64,000 nucleotides of DNA from Saussurea involucrata (taxonomy: Eukaryota > Streptophyta > Magnoliopsida > Asterales > Asteraceae). Position 1 is the first letter of the stretch. Each line of letters starts with the position of its first letter. The notes beneath the pieces are model-generated. The model saw only the letters and a program-made list of their open reading frames with translations, made no database searches and was not told where the DNA came from. This document shows, piece after piece, positions 55,309-64,000 of this stretch. Where the stretch lies: positions 59,431,984 through 59,495,983 of the forward strand of contig CM066313.1 in the NCBI GenBank assembly GCA_033807775.1, given 5' to 3'. The position numbers and the translations under genes were made by a program.

Positions 55309-58300
55309 TCAGATGTTGGCATTCTTGAAGTCATTGAAACTTCTGCGATCGAGTCCTTCCTATTTGAGCTCGTGATAGAAGCTGATGCAGAGAGTTCGGA
55401 AGTTGATTGTTGCATCGATAACCTCTAGCAGTCTGTCGGCAAGACTTTGATTCATGAGCTTTGTTCCTTTGTGCTCCACTAGGATCGTTCTAAACTCTGT
55501 CAAAGTACCTGTTGCGTACTTCTGATAGTCCATTTCTATGAACAACTTTGATTTACCAGAAGGATCTAGAAATACTAACCCGACCTTTGGATTTGTGATG
55601 ATTGAGTTTGGTGTAGCAGAGGGAGGGCAGTAGTCTTCTGGTGGTTGAACGTTTAAGCTCTTTACTCCAAGATCTCGAGCCAGTTGGAAATCTACCATGC
55701 TGTATAGCAGAAGCTTTTCGCGTATGGCCTTTCTAATCACCCTGTAGGCTCTGCGAACTTCGTCGGTTGTGAAGTTCTCTTTCGTCCATTCTAGAAGATC
55801 AGGTAGATCATAAGGATTGAGATTCCTAAGATCTGCATCTGCAAATTCGTTCTCTGATCTGTCCTCTTATTTGACCTTGTAGATGTTGTAGGAGAGTTTA
55901 GGCCATGTTCTGGTTTTGGAGAACTTACGATAGATGACTTTGATGATCTTGGATGTTGAGAAGACTTCGTGTTTAGGCTTGGGTTTTGTTCTGGTGAAGA
56001 GGTTTTCGAGGTCAGCACGGAAGTTAGGGTCTTGAATGGTTGGTTCTGATTGATCCACTATGCCCATTCTGCTGTATAAGTACCTATATACCACCTCTTC
56101 CATTTGTGGTTGTGGTGGTTGAGGTAAGGTTCTGCGCAGAGCATCTAATTGGTTCTTGACTTCTGCTACTCGATCCTCTGTTGGTTTACCGTTTGGATCC
56201 AGAACAGGAATATTTGACAGAGGTGTAGTGCCGAAAGCCCAGTCTTCTTCCTCAGGCTTTGGTGTCTTATACGCATCGAAAGAGCTCTTCATCAGTTTTT
56301 CTGTCGAAGGTTGATGCTTGGGCTTTTTCTTCTGCGGTTCTTCTATCATAATCCCTTTGCCCTTGTCTTTTGCCTTTGGCTTATTTTCTTGTAGAGATGG
56401 AGTTGCCTCTACAGGTTTTGACGCTTGAGTTTCATAGGGGTTTGTTGTTATTGTTTTGGGTTCTGTTGGAGAGGTTTTGGGTGTTTTGCTCAGATATTTT
56501 CTTTTGTGAGCACTGGTTTTTGGGTTGGTTTTAGGTGTTGGGGAAGGTAGTTCGTCTTCGGAGGATGTCAGGAGTTGGAGCACTTCTTGGATTTGGACAT
56601 CTTCTCCAAATACAGAAGGAAATTCTACAGAGGTTGGTGTTGCCTCTGTGGTCTTCTTTGTTGAATTTGGGTTTCTCCAGGAATGGTTTCTACAGAGATG
56701 GTTCTTGTCTCTGTGGTTTTGTTTCTGCTTTGGGTTTCAGGTGTTTGGGTTGTAGCAGGGGTTTCTTCAGAAGTTATTTCCACAGAGGAGGTTGTTTTCT
56801 CTGTGGACTGTTGTTGTGTTCCTTGTTGGGTTTGAGTTAGGGGTGCAGAGGATATTGGTTCTGCTGATACCGGTGGAGCGGGTAAACCTCTGCTTGCAGC
56901 TGTTTCTCTTTGTTTCTCCCCTTGATTCTACCCCTCAGGATGATCTGATGGACCATGATGGTCATCATCACATTCATCCTGACCCTTATCTGTTGTACCC
57001 TCTGCCCTGCAAGATGTATCTGGTTTCTTTGGTGGAACAGCCCCTGCAACAATCATATTTGCGTATAAGTTATCACAGAGGCCGAGTAGTGTTTCAACCT
57101 CTGCTTCTGTGTTGAAGCGCATTCTGCCGACGCTTGCTTGAAACTCTCTGACATAGTTTGCGTTGGCAGCGGTGAAAGCTCTGATGAATTCGGTCATCTG
57201 ATCAAGTATACCTTGGCCGATTTCTGTCACTTGAGCTCTTGTCATGTAGTCAGAAGGCTTCATGGCTTGAGTATTTCTTGTTGTTTGCTCTTGAACTTCT
57301 TCTAAGGCCTTCTTTAGGTCTTCAGGTGTAAGACCCTTAGATTTTGAAGATTTGTCTTTTAGTTGTAGAAGAAAGTGCTTAACAGACTCTTTGAAGGCAG
57401 TGGTGGCGGCTTTTCCGAATTCGGTTGCTGCAGAGGTGGCAGTGGTAGTAGCAGTGTGTGTTGCAGAGGACTTCATCTGGGTTATGGAGTTTTGCACCTC
57501 TGTGGACAAGGTGTCCATTTTGGTATTCAGATCAAGGATTGCCCTGGATGTAGTATCTGCAAAAGATTTGAAAGGGCTTTGCATGGTTTGGTTCACAGAG
57601 GTGACAAGGTTTGGAGCTCATCCCTTGATACATGTGAACTCGTTGTAACCTCTGGGGGAACACATTCGTCCCCAGAGTGAGTCTCTGTTCCTGAGACACC
57701 TTTTTCCGCCCTTGTTTGGATGTTGGGGGCGAAAGGATTTCCTTCTGATCCTCGAGCAGAAGCATCTAGTGCTTCAGACTCTACAGAAGTTCTGTTAATG
57801 ACATTGTCTAGATCCACTCCAGAGGTGGGTACTAGATTATCCTTCTATTGACTCGGAGACTTGTCTAGAGTCTCTCCGTCTTTGTGAACTCTAATCTCCT
57901 CTGAAGAGATGTTTGGACCTAGTTGTGTGCGTGGGACAGAGGAAACAAAATCCTCTGCAAGGATTTCAGTTGTGATCTGGGGCAATAGATCACGAACTAA
58001 GGGTAAATCCTTTTGAGAGGATTCCCCTGGAATGGTTTCCCCGGGTATGATTGGTACAGAGGATGAAAGAATTTTCTCTGTCCGGATGGTTTGGGTCGAG
58101 CCGTGCTGCTCTTTTTCAATATTGCCCTCTGCCACTAGACTGGCGGCAATAAAAGTGTGGGTCTTTTTCAATATTGCTCTTTTTCAATATTGGATTTTCT
58201 AACATGGTGTCCATGTTATGGTCTTCTGCAGTTATTTGTTCCTTTGGACTTGCCCTTTGTGCATCAAATCCGGGTTCGGTGAAGAGGTTCTGTAGCACTT

Positions 58301-60063
58301 CTGGTGTCTCAACCTGATGATCCCTAGGAGTTTGGTCATCATCTTCTAAGTCAGAAGAGATTCTGAAGTCAGGTTCTTCTGTGGATTCATGGGTTTCATG
58401 TGACAGAGCTTCTGCAGTCCATCCAGCAGTGTCAAGAGTGTTGGTAAATTCAGGTTGTTGGAGGAAGTCAGAGAAATCCCCGTGATGTTCATAGTTTAGG
58501 GGATTGGGGGATTGCAGAGGGGATTCTTGGGTTTGTTCTTCTGCTACTCCTTCTGTTCCCTGTTCCTCTACGTCTTCTGCCACTTCTTCCTCTGCTATTG
58601 GTTGCATAGGAGACAGATGTTTCCCAGTTTTCTTCTTGCTCTTTCTCCTCTTGGGTTTAGGTGCCCCTTCTTCTGAGGCTTTGGATTTTTTCTTCTTCTT
58701 TTCCTTTGGGGGAGAGGGAGGAGCAGAAGGTCCAACTTCTGTGGCATGAGGAGGAGAGGGATGACCTTCTGAGACACTTGTAGAGGTACCCTCTATGGTT
58801 TTCCTCTTATGAGTTTTCTTTTGAGGAGTAGATGTAGAGGGTTTTTGTTTCTTTGAAGCAGAGTAGATGGATTTTCTCTGAGCATGGAATCTGGCTTGAT
58901 TGTCTTCATGCTTCTGAAAAAGCAGTTGCCCATTCTTCATCTGTCAACCTATCTAATACTTTTGTACCTATGGGGACTCCTAGACGTGGTGGTGTCATAA
59001 GACTTGGTTCTGGAGTCCTATGATCGCGTATGTATTCTAGTTCTAGTTCATCGTCCCTTACATATCCTAGAAGTTTCTTTGGCAGAGGTCTGCAGTATGG
59101 GTATCCATCAGCATGTTCTATTGGGGAGTTTTTGTTCATAGCATACATCTTTGTTATTGGACCTTCCATTGGCCATTTTTCAAGCAAGAGTAGAGGCTCT
59201 AGCAGAACACCTAGAATCCTTTGAAACTGCAGAGGAGGTAGAGCTCCTGTTGTGTTTGACTTTTTCTGCTGGAAGTTGTTCTTTCTATCGATGGTGTTAA
59301 CCATTTCTTGCATCATGAGAGTGGCGAAGTCCAGAGGTAGGTAGTAGTAGACTCCGTATATGATGGCTAGTATTTGGTGTGAGGATTGATCTGGACTCCC
59401 CAGTTTCCTGGTTAAGCATCTGTTTAGTATGGAAAAGAGTGTATTCCACAGAGGTGGTAATCTGCCTCTGCGGAAGTCATTTCTCTTTCTGAGTGGTACG
59501 TTGTACCCCAACATTTCGACAAACCTGCAGAGCTCTTCATCTGTAGGTTCCTGTGCAAAGGTCTTTAATCCTAGAAGACCTCTTGTGGGTAGGCTGAACA
59601 CAAGAGAGAACATCGTTCTGTTGAACTTGAGTTTAAGATGTTCGGATTTATCGGGTTTGGAGATGTAGCCTTTGATCTGTCGGTCTTCCGGATCAAATCT
59701 GCAACTTTGCCATAATTGATTTATATATCTGGCATGGATTTTGTCCACGGTTTTGGACAGAAGAGGGTAGAGAATATGTTGTTTCAATATATGGAGAAGT
59801 ATAGCATGTGCTTTCCCAAAAGCAGTTCTTAAGGGAACAAGGTAGTGATTATTGGGTTTTAAAGGTAGAACATTTGCAAAATGTTCATGAGCAAGGAAGT
59901 CTTGGAGATGGGTTGTCGGAGCAGAGTCTGCTTCATCGCCGGAGTTATCATGTTCTAGGTTTCTGGCGATTTCAGAATTTTCTGAATGTTCAGAGTGTTC
60001 AGGGTTTTCAGGGGAGTTCGCCGGTGAGTGTGCAGGTGAGATAGCTTGAGAAGACGATGCCAT
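55309..60063 (-). pseudogene. C post-pol gene, nearly full length but frameshifted
   Basis: I chose the ATG at 60063 (MASSSQAISPAHSP) over the upstream ATG at 60300, because a TATA box lies at 60168-60162, between them. The first open segment, 60063-58906, carries the whole N-terminal domain (YINQLWQSCRFDPEDRQIKGY, FVEMLGYNVPLRKRNDF, LPPLWNTLFSILNRCL). A frameshift near 58925 leads to a Lys-rich and acidic linker (58940-58116). A deletion with repeated CTTTTTCAATATTG near 58110-58190 follows. The coiled coil is at 57596-56928, and the C-terminal domain at 56583-55867 and 55740-55360. A stop at 55362-55360 precedes the natural stop at 55311-55309. No signal peptide or membrane segment is seen. 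Function unknown. Confidence 0.8.
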
Positions 60064-60161
60064 TTCTTGTATAAAGATAAGAATTTTGCAGGTTTTTTGC
60101 AATGGTTCGCCAGAGAAGAAGATGAAAGTTCGTAAAGGTTTATGAGGAGGGGTAACTTGGG

Positions 60162-60329
60162 TTTTATAGTAATCGGTAGAATCTGAAGAGGTAAATATAT
60201 GGAAGTGAATAATTTTTGGGGTCCGTACTTGAGTGTGAATGGCGGGTTCAACTTTCCAGGAGAACGTGTGCCGTGTACGTCCAATGAAAATGTGACACAT
60301 CAGCAGTGTCAGAGCACGACTTGACGTCG
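60162..60329 (-). promoter_or_regulatory. Promoter-like block before the C post-pol gene
   Basis: Minus-strand order is a TGACG-type site inside the palindrome ACGACTTGACGTCGT (60316-60330), a CACGT core (60268-60264) and TATAAAA (60168-60162), about 99 bp before the ATG. The layout resembles the family 1 blocks though sequence and spacing differ. Confidence 0.5.
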
Positions 60330-60330
60330 T

Positions 60331-61110
60331 GCGCGGCCCATTAATGCTTGGCGCGTGTGTTTCTTTTCCTCCATATAATTTTCACTCGCAGTAAAAGAGC
60401 CGTTACTGTTGAAGAAATTACCCAAGTTTGAAAATGACAGAAGCTCTGTAGGTATGGAGCTCTGTAGTTTGAAAACTCTCTTTGTATCCTCTGTCGCTTG
60501 CACCTTTACCAAAAACGTTTGAAAAGCATTGGAGAGGATCGATAGATTTATAGAGTAGAAATTTCTTTCACAGAGGTTATGAAGCTCTATGAGAGGAAAT
60601 TTCTCATAACTAAAAATCTATTAAACTTTTTGATCATCCAAAGTTTTTACTGTTTTATAAACTGTTTTTAGGACATATTTGAAAATTTTTGTCCTAGAAA
60701 ACTGTTCTGGAAAAGTTTTTGTGCTTGATGCTCCTTTTTGAGTGTCTAGTTTGGTTAACAGAGACTTTTTGAAGGAATGAGCTCTTCGTCCCAAAAGGCC
60801 TTCTTCTGTAAATCTTTTGTTCAAGTAAATCCTTACAGAGAACGTGAGTTTGATCGGTAGAGTTCTTTGTATGAGATTTGTAGTTTATAGAGGATTCTGC
60901 GTACAGAAGCTCTGTTGAGCTCAGCAGAAGCTCTATTACACTAAAAATCTTATAACAGAAGTTTCATAAATCTTTTTTATCAAATCTTGTTTGGTATATT
61001 TTAAACAATGTTTTTAGGACATATTTAGAAATGTTTGTCCTAGAAAACTGTTTTCAAAAAGGATTTGTTTCGAGATACTTATCTTTTGGCTCTCTCTTGT
61101 TCGGCATAAT
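60331..61110 (-). other. C spacer upstream of the post-pol promoter
   Basis: No coding potential. It matches A's spacer at 47111-47960, including the internal duplication, and is cut by D's LTR directly after GGCATAAT. CAGAG/CTCTG half-sites recur, for example CAGAAGCTCTG and CAGCAGAAGCTCT near 60905-60930. Confidence 0.65.
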
Positions 61111-61613
61111 TGTTAGATCTGAGTTTTGTCAATAAACCAAGTGTTGAATTCTGATAAGAAGGCTAAGAATTTCTGAAGAGAAGAGTCAGAGTTCTGACTA
61201 AGAAGGCTTAGAAGGAATGCTCTGAAAGATCACCAAGTACAGATGTCTGAGAAGAAGAGTCAGAAGTTCTGAGAAGCTTAATCAGAAGAACGTTAAGAAG
61301 TTCTGAACAACATGTTCAGAACTTATAACTATATACTTTACTTTGTATTTAGTTAACTAATTAGGACACATGTATTGTTCATATTAGTCTTTCTTTTATG
61401 TACTGTAGCTATAGTGTTTCCGTTACAGTATATATAGAGGTTAGCACTACTTTGCTAACTGTTTTTCCCGCATATATTTGTTTTCATCTTTTGTAATCTT
61501 CGAGATACTCTCTCTCTAAGATCTGTAAATTTGTTCTTCATTGAATACAAATTGGTTTGATCATATTACTTCTCAATTACTGTTTCATAGATTGATATAT
61601 TGATTGTAAGATT
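61111..61613 (+). repeat. D: family 3 LTR, 3' end displaced by E
   Basis: It starts TGTTAGATCTG at 61111 and stops at GATTGTAAGATT, about 17 bp short of the family end seen at 23450 and 62120. E starts at once, so the missing end must follow E outside the window. It may be a solo LTR or the 5' LTR of a larger element. Confidence 0.85.
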
Positions 61614-62120
61614 TGTTAGATCTGAAGTTTTGTCAATAAACCAAGTGTTGAAGACCTGATAAGAAGAGTCAGATGTTCTGAGTAGAGGAGTCAGAGGTCT
61701 GACTGTGAAAGCTCAGAAGTACTGATAAGAGAAGTCAGATGTCTGAGATAAGGAGTCAGAAGATCTGAGAAGCGTTATCAGAAGAATGTTCAGAAATTCT
61801 GAACTACCTGTTCAGAACTTATGACGAGATACTTTACTTAGTATTTTATAAACTAATTAGGACACGTGTTATGTTCTTATTAGTCTTTCTTATTTGTACT
61901 GTTGCTTTAAGATTTCCGTTGCAGTATAAATAGTAGTTAGCACTACGTTGCTAACTGATTGATTTTCTCTTAATTCTTGTATTCATTCTTTGTAATCTTT
62001 GAGATTCTCTCTCTCTTAGATCTGTATTTCTGTTCATCATTGAGTACAATTGGGCTTGATCATACAACTTCTCAATTACTGCTTTCTATATTGATTGTAA
62101 GATAAGATCCTGAACTTACA
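61614..62120 (+). repeat. E 5' LTR (507 bp)
   Basis: It starts TGTTAGATCTG and ends GAACTTACA. It has a G-box (CACGTG, 61863-61868), TATAAATA (61925-61932) and near-palindromes of the type TCAGAGGTCTGA. It matches the solo LTR at 22896-23450. Confidence 0.93.
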
Positions 62121-62122
62121 AT

Positions 62123-62134
62123 TGGTATCAGAGC
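62123..62134 (+). other. Primer-binding site of E
   Basis: TGGTATCAGAGC lies two bases after the LTR, complementary to initiator tRNA-Met. Confidence 0.93.
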
Positions 62135-62329
62135 TAGTCAACAAACAAATTTGTTCAAGATTGTTATCGCGAAGATCGATTGATCAATTTCTTGAAGATT
62201 TCTTGATTCATTCAAAATTCGATTCCGCTACTAGGGCTAGTTCTTGAATTCTTGGCAATTCTTGAAATTACCTGTTACTTTTCGATCAAGAAATTCAAAT
62301 TTGTCTTTCTGTTGAATTTTCTTACAAAC

Positions 62330-64000
62330 ATGTCTTCTAAGGAATATCTAGCCATGGGATCTGAAACCAAACCGCCTGTTCTTATACCAGAAGAGTATCA
62401 GCAATGGAAAATTCCTATGATCCAATTCCTAGACAACATTGATGAAAATCTTATGATCTCTATTCGAGAAGGTCCAATTGAAGTGTATATCGATGTTGTT
62501 GCAACCCCTGCTACAGAGACAACTCCAGAAATTCCAGCGACCAGGGTGAAGAAGAATTATTCCCAATACACAGCTGAACAGAAGAATAGGCATGCTATCG
62601 ACAAAAGAGCAATTACTTTGATGACTTTGGCTGTCCCAATTGAGATTCTTAACAGGATTGATAGTGGATCATCAGCTAAAGAAATGTGGGACGAATTGGA
62701 AAGGCAGATGTTAGGAACTGTGAGATCTATTCTGGCAAAGTTAAATCAAAGAATAAATGCTTATGAAAGGTTCAAAGAAAAAGAGTCAGAAAGTTTGACA
62801 CAGACATATAGTAAATTTTGTACTATTCTAAATGATTTGAGAAGAAATGGACTGAAGAAAACGAAGTCAGAAATAAATTACAAATTTCTGAACAGTCTAA
62901 ATTCAGAATGGTCATCATTTGCCATAAGTCTGCAAATGAACAAGGATATGTGTGAAGAAGACTTAAATGATCTGTTCTGTGTTCTTAATCAACATGAAGA
63001 CTTTGTCAAGTTAGTTGTGGAAGAGAAGAAAAATGTTGCTGATCAGTTAGCATTCTTATCAAAATTTAAAGCAATCAAAGCACCCAAAAAGACTGCATAT
63101 CTATCAGAGATACCAAGTCTGGAGGAATCTGACAAGGAAGAAGGATCAGAAGATGATGAAGATATCAGGATAATGGCTGAGAAGCTAGCTTTGCTGACAA
63201 ATACTTTCAACAAAAGGTATGGGAAGGGTAGATTTCAAGGAAATTATAAGAGAGTTGGGAGTTCAGATTATAAGAAGAAAGAAGACAGAGAAGAAAATAA
63301 GATTGAAAAGAGAGTAGAGAGAAGTGAAGAAAACAAAGAAGATAAGGAAGAGAGAAAAGAAAAGAATCCATGTTTCAAGTGTGGAAAATCTGGCCACTAT
63401 GCCAAGGATTGCAGAGTTAAAGTTGTAAAAGATTATGAATACTACACCAAGAAGGCTCAGCTTGCAAAGAAGAGAGATGATGAAATTGCGTTATTGGCTG
63501 AACAGGAGAATTGGCTGTACTACACTTCTGATGAAGATGATCATATCAACTTTCCACAGATGCGAAGCTATATGGCAAAAATGAGGAATGAGGATGATTC
63601 TGATTTTGAAGATGCTGATTCTGAGTCATCTGCTGAGGTACATTCTTCACTTGAAATAGAGTTAATGACACAGATTGGTGAAATGAAAAATGAATTTGCT
63701 AATCTAAGAAAACAGATAAAAGGAGAAAGAAACTTGGTTAACAAGTTCAGAATTGAAAAAGAAGTAATAAAAGAACAATATGAAGAATCTGAGGCTGAGA
63801 AACATAAAGTTAAAGATGAAAATTCTGAATTGTTGAAAAAGCTTTCTGAACTAAAAGTTGAGTTTTCAAAAATAAAGGATGAAAAAGGTGATTTACAAAT
63901 AAAATTTGACATGTTATTTGAGGAAAGAAAGAATTTATACACCAAAATCAAAGAATTGGAAGATCTGAATTTGAAAAGGGGTCAGACTCGGCAAACATTA
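62330..64000 (+). CDS. E Gag, open to the window end (557 codons visible)
   Basis: The ATG at 62330 is the first good start after the PBS, and I read no stop through 64000. The N-terminal part is a copia Gag of the UBN2 type (QQWKIPMIQFLDNIDENL, then MWDELERQMLG and NYKFLNSLNSEWSSF). A basic and acidic stretch leads to a CCHC zinc knuckle, CFKCGKSGHYAKDC, at 63371-63412 (residues 348-361). Downstream is an Asp/Glu/Ser-rich segment and then a long coiled coil (EIELMTQIGEMKNEF onwards), which is still running at the window end. The long C-terminal coiled coil resembles family 1 Gag. It is the only undamaged gag in the window. Gag would assemble the particle and package RNA in the cytoplasm. Confidence 0.93.
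   Translation, partial: MSSKEYLAMGSETKPPVLIPEEYQQWKIPMIQFLDNIDENLMISIREGPIEVYIDVVATPATETTPEIPATRVKKNYSQYTAEQKNRHAIDKRAITLMTLAVPIEILNRIDSGSSAKEMWDELERQMLGTVRSILAKLNQRINAYERFKEKESESLTQTYSKFCTILNDLRRNGLKKTKSEINYKFLNSLNSEWSSFAISLQMNKDMCEEDLNDLFCVLNQHEDFVKLVVEEKKNVADQLAFLSKFKAIKAPKKTAYLSEIPSLEESDKEEGSEDDEDIRIMAEKLALLTNTFNKRYGKGRFQGNYKRVGSSDYKKKEDREENKIEKRVERSEENKEDKEERKEKNPCFKCGKSGHYAKDCRVKVVKDYEYYTKKAQLAKKRDDEIALLAEQENWLYYTSDEDDHINFPQMRSYMAKMRNEDDSDFEDADSESSAEVHSSLEIELMTQIGEMKNEFANLRKQIKGERNLVNKFRIEKEVIKEQYEESEAEKHKVKDENSELLKKLSELKVEFSKIKDEKGDLQIKFDMLFEERKNLYTKIKELEDLNLKRGQTRQTL

Larger units (their letters stand above)
54448..61110 (-). mobile_element. C: family 2 element, 3' part, nested in B and cut by D
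   Basis: The 3' LTR, the whole post-pol region, a promoter-like block and the upstream spacer are visible. The spacer is cut at 61110 by an LTR of family 3 (D); A continues through the matching point near 47960. The pol gene of C lies outside the window. Confidence 0.9.
61614..64000 (+). mobile_element. E: family 3 copia element, 5' end, nested in D's LTR
   Basis: The 5' LTR (61614-62120), PBS and an open gag are visible; the element runs off the window. The left flank AGATT (61609-61613) is the candidate target duplication. E is the innermost and, judging by its unbroken gag, perhaps the youngest element of the right nest. Confidence 0.92.

Noticed and set aside
58906..60300. Start of the C post-pol protein at the ATG at 60300
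   Set aside because: A TATA box at 60168-60162 lies downstream of that ATG; the ATG at 60063 fits the promoter and matches A's start.

Overview
The window is plant nuclear DNA made almost entirely of nested LTR retrotransposons; I see no intact host gene, rRNA or tRNA gene. Copia-order Gag and Pol domains, primer-binding sites complementary to initiator tRNA-Met (TGGTATCAGAGC), ~1-kb LTRs, long Gags and an extra ORF after pol point to the Sirevirus side of Ty1/copia in a eudicot. The style of the post-pol proteins recalls Asteraceae (daisy family) genomes; that is recollection, not a search.

Left nest (1-26545). Family 1 is present three times, one copy inside another. P (minus strand, 24348-26545 visible) was split in gag by O (plus strand, <1-24347). 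O was split in its reverse transcriptase by I (3278-16291), which has both LTRs, a 5-bp target duplication with one mismatch, an open pol and a spliced-looking post-pol gene. O's 3' LTR also carries a solo LTR of family 3 with a perfect 5-bp duplication.

Middle (26546-39496). Unassigned DNA is followed by K, a short copia element with 148-bp LTRs of TA..TA type, itself interrupted by a non-autonomous hAT-like transposon with an 8-bp duplication. After more unassigned DNA comes F, a decayed minus-strand element of which only a post-pol gene and a probable 3' LTR remain; F holds a 2.29-kb solo LTR (G).

Right nest (39497-64000). F is cut by the 3' LTR of Q, Q by A, A (in RT) by B, B (in post-pol) by C, C by an LTR of D, and D's LTR by E. 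A, B and C are one family (family 2), all on the minus strand, each entering coding sequence of the previous copy. D and E are family 3 on the plus strand. E has a 5' LTR, a PBS and an open gag running off the window. A small solo LTR (S) sits in A's post-pol gene.

Shared theme. Families 1 and 2, and F, encode related two-part post-pol proteins: a helical-looking N-terminal domain, a long charged or coiled linker, and a conserved C-terminal domain. In families 1 and 2 a promoter-like block (TGACGTCA, CACGTG or ACGTG, TATA box) lies just upstream. Family 1 has a conserved intron in this gene. Each family is also peppered, in coding and non-coding DNA alike, with its own near-palindromic half-site (CAGCG/CGCTG, CAGAG/CTCTG, or CAGA with AGAA/TTCT arms). 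The post-pol genes, their promoters and these signature motifs are the least explained parts of the window.
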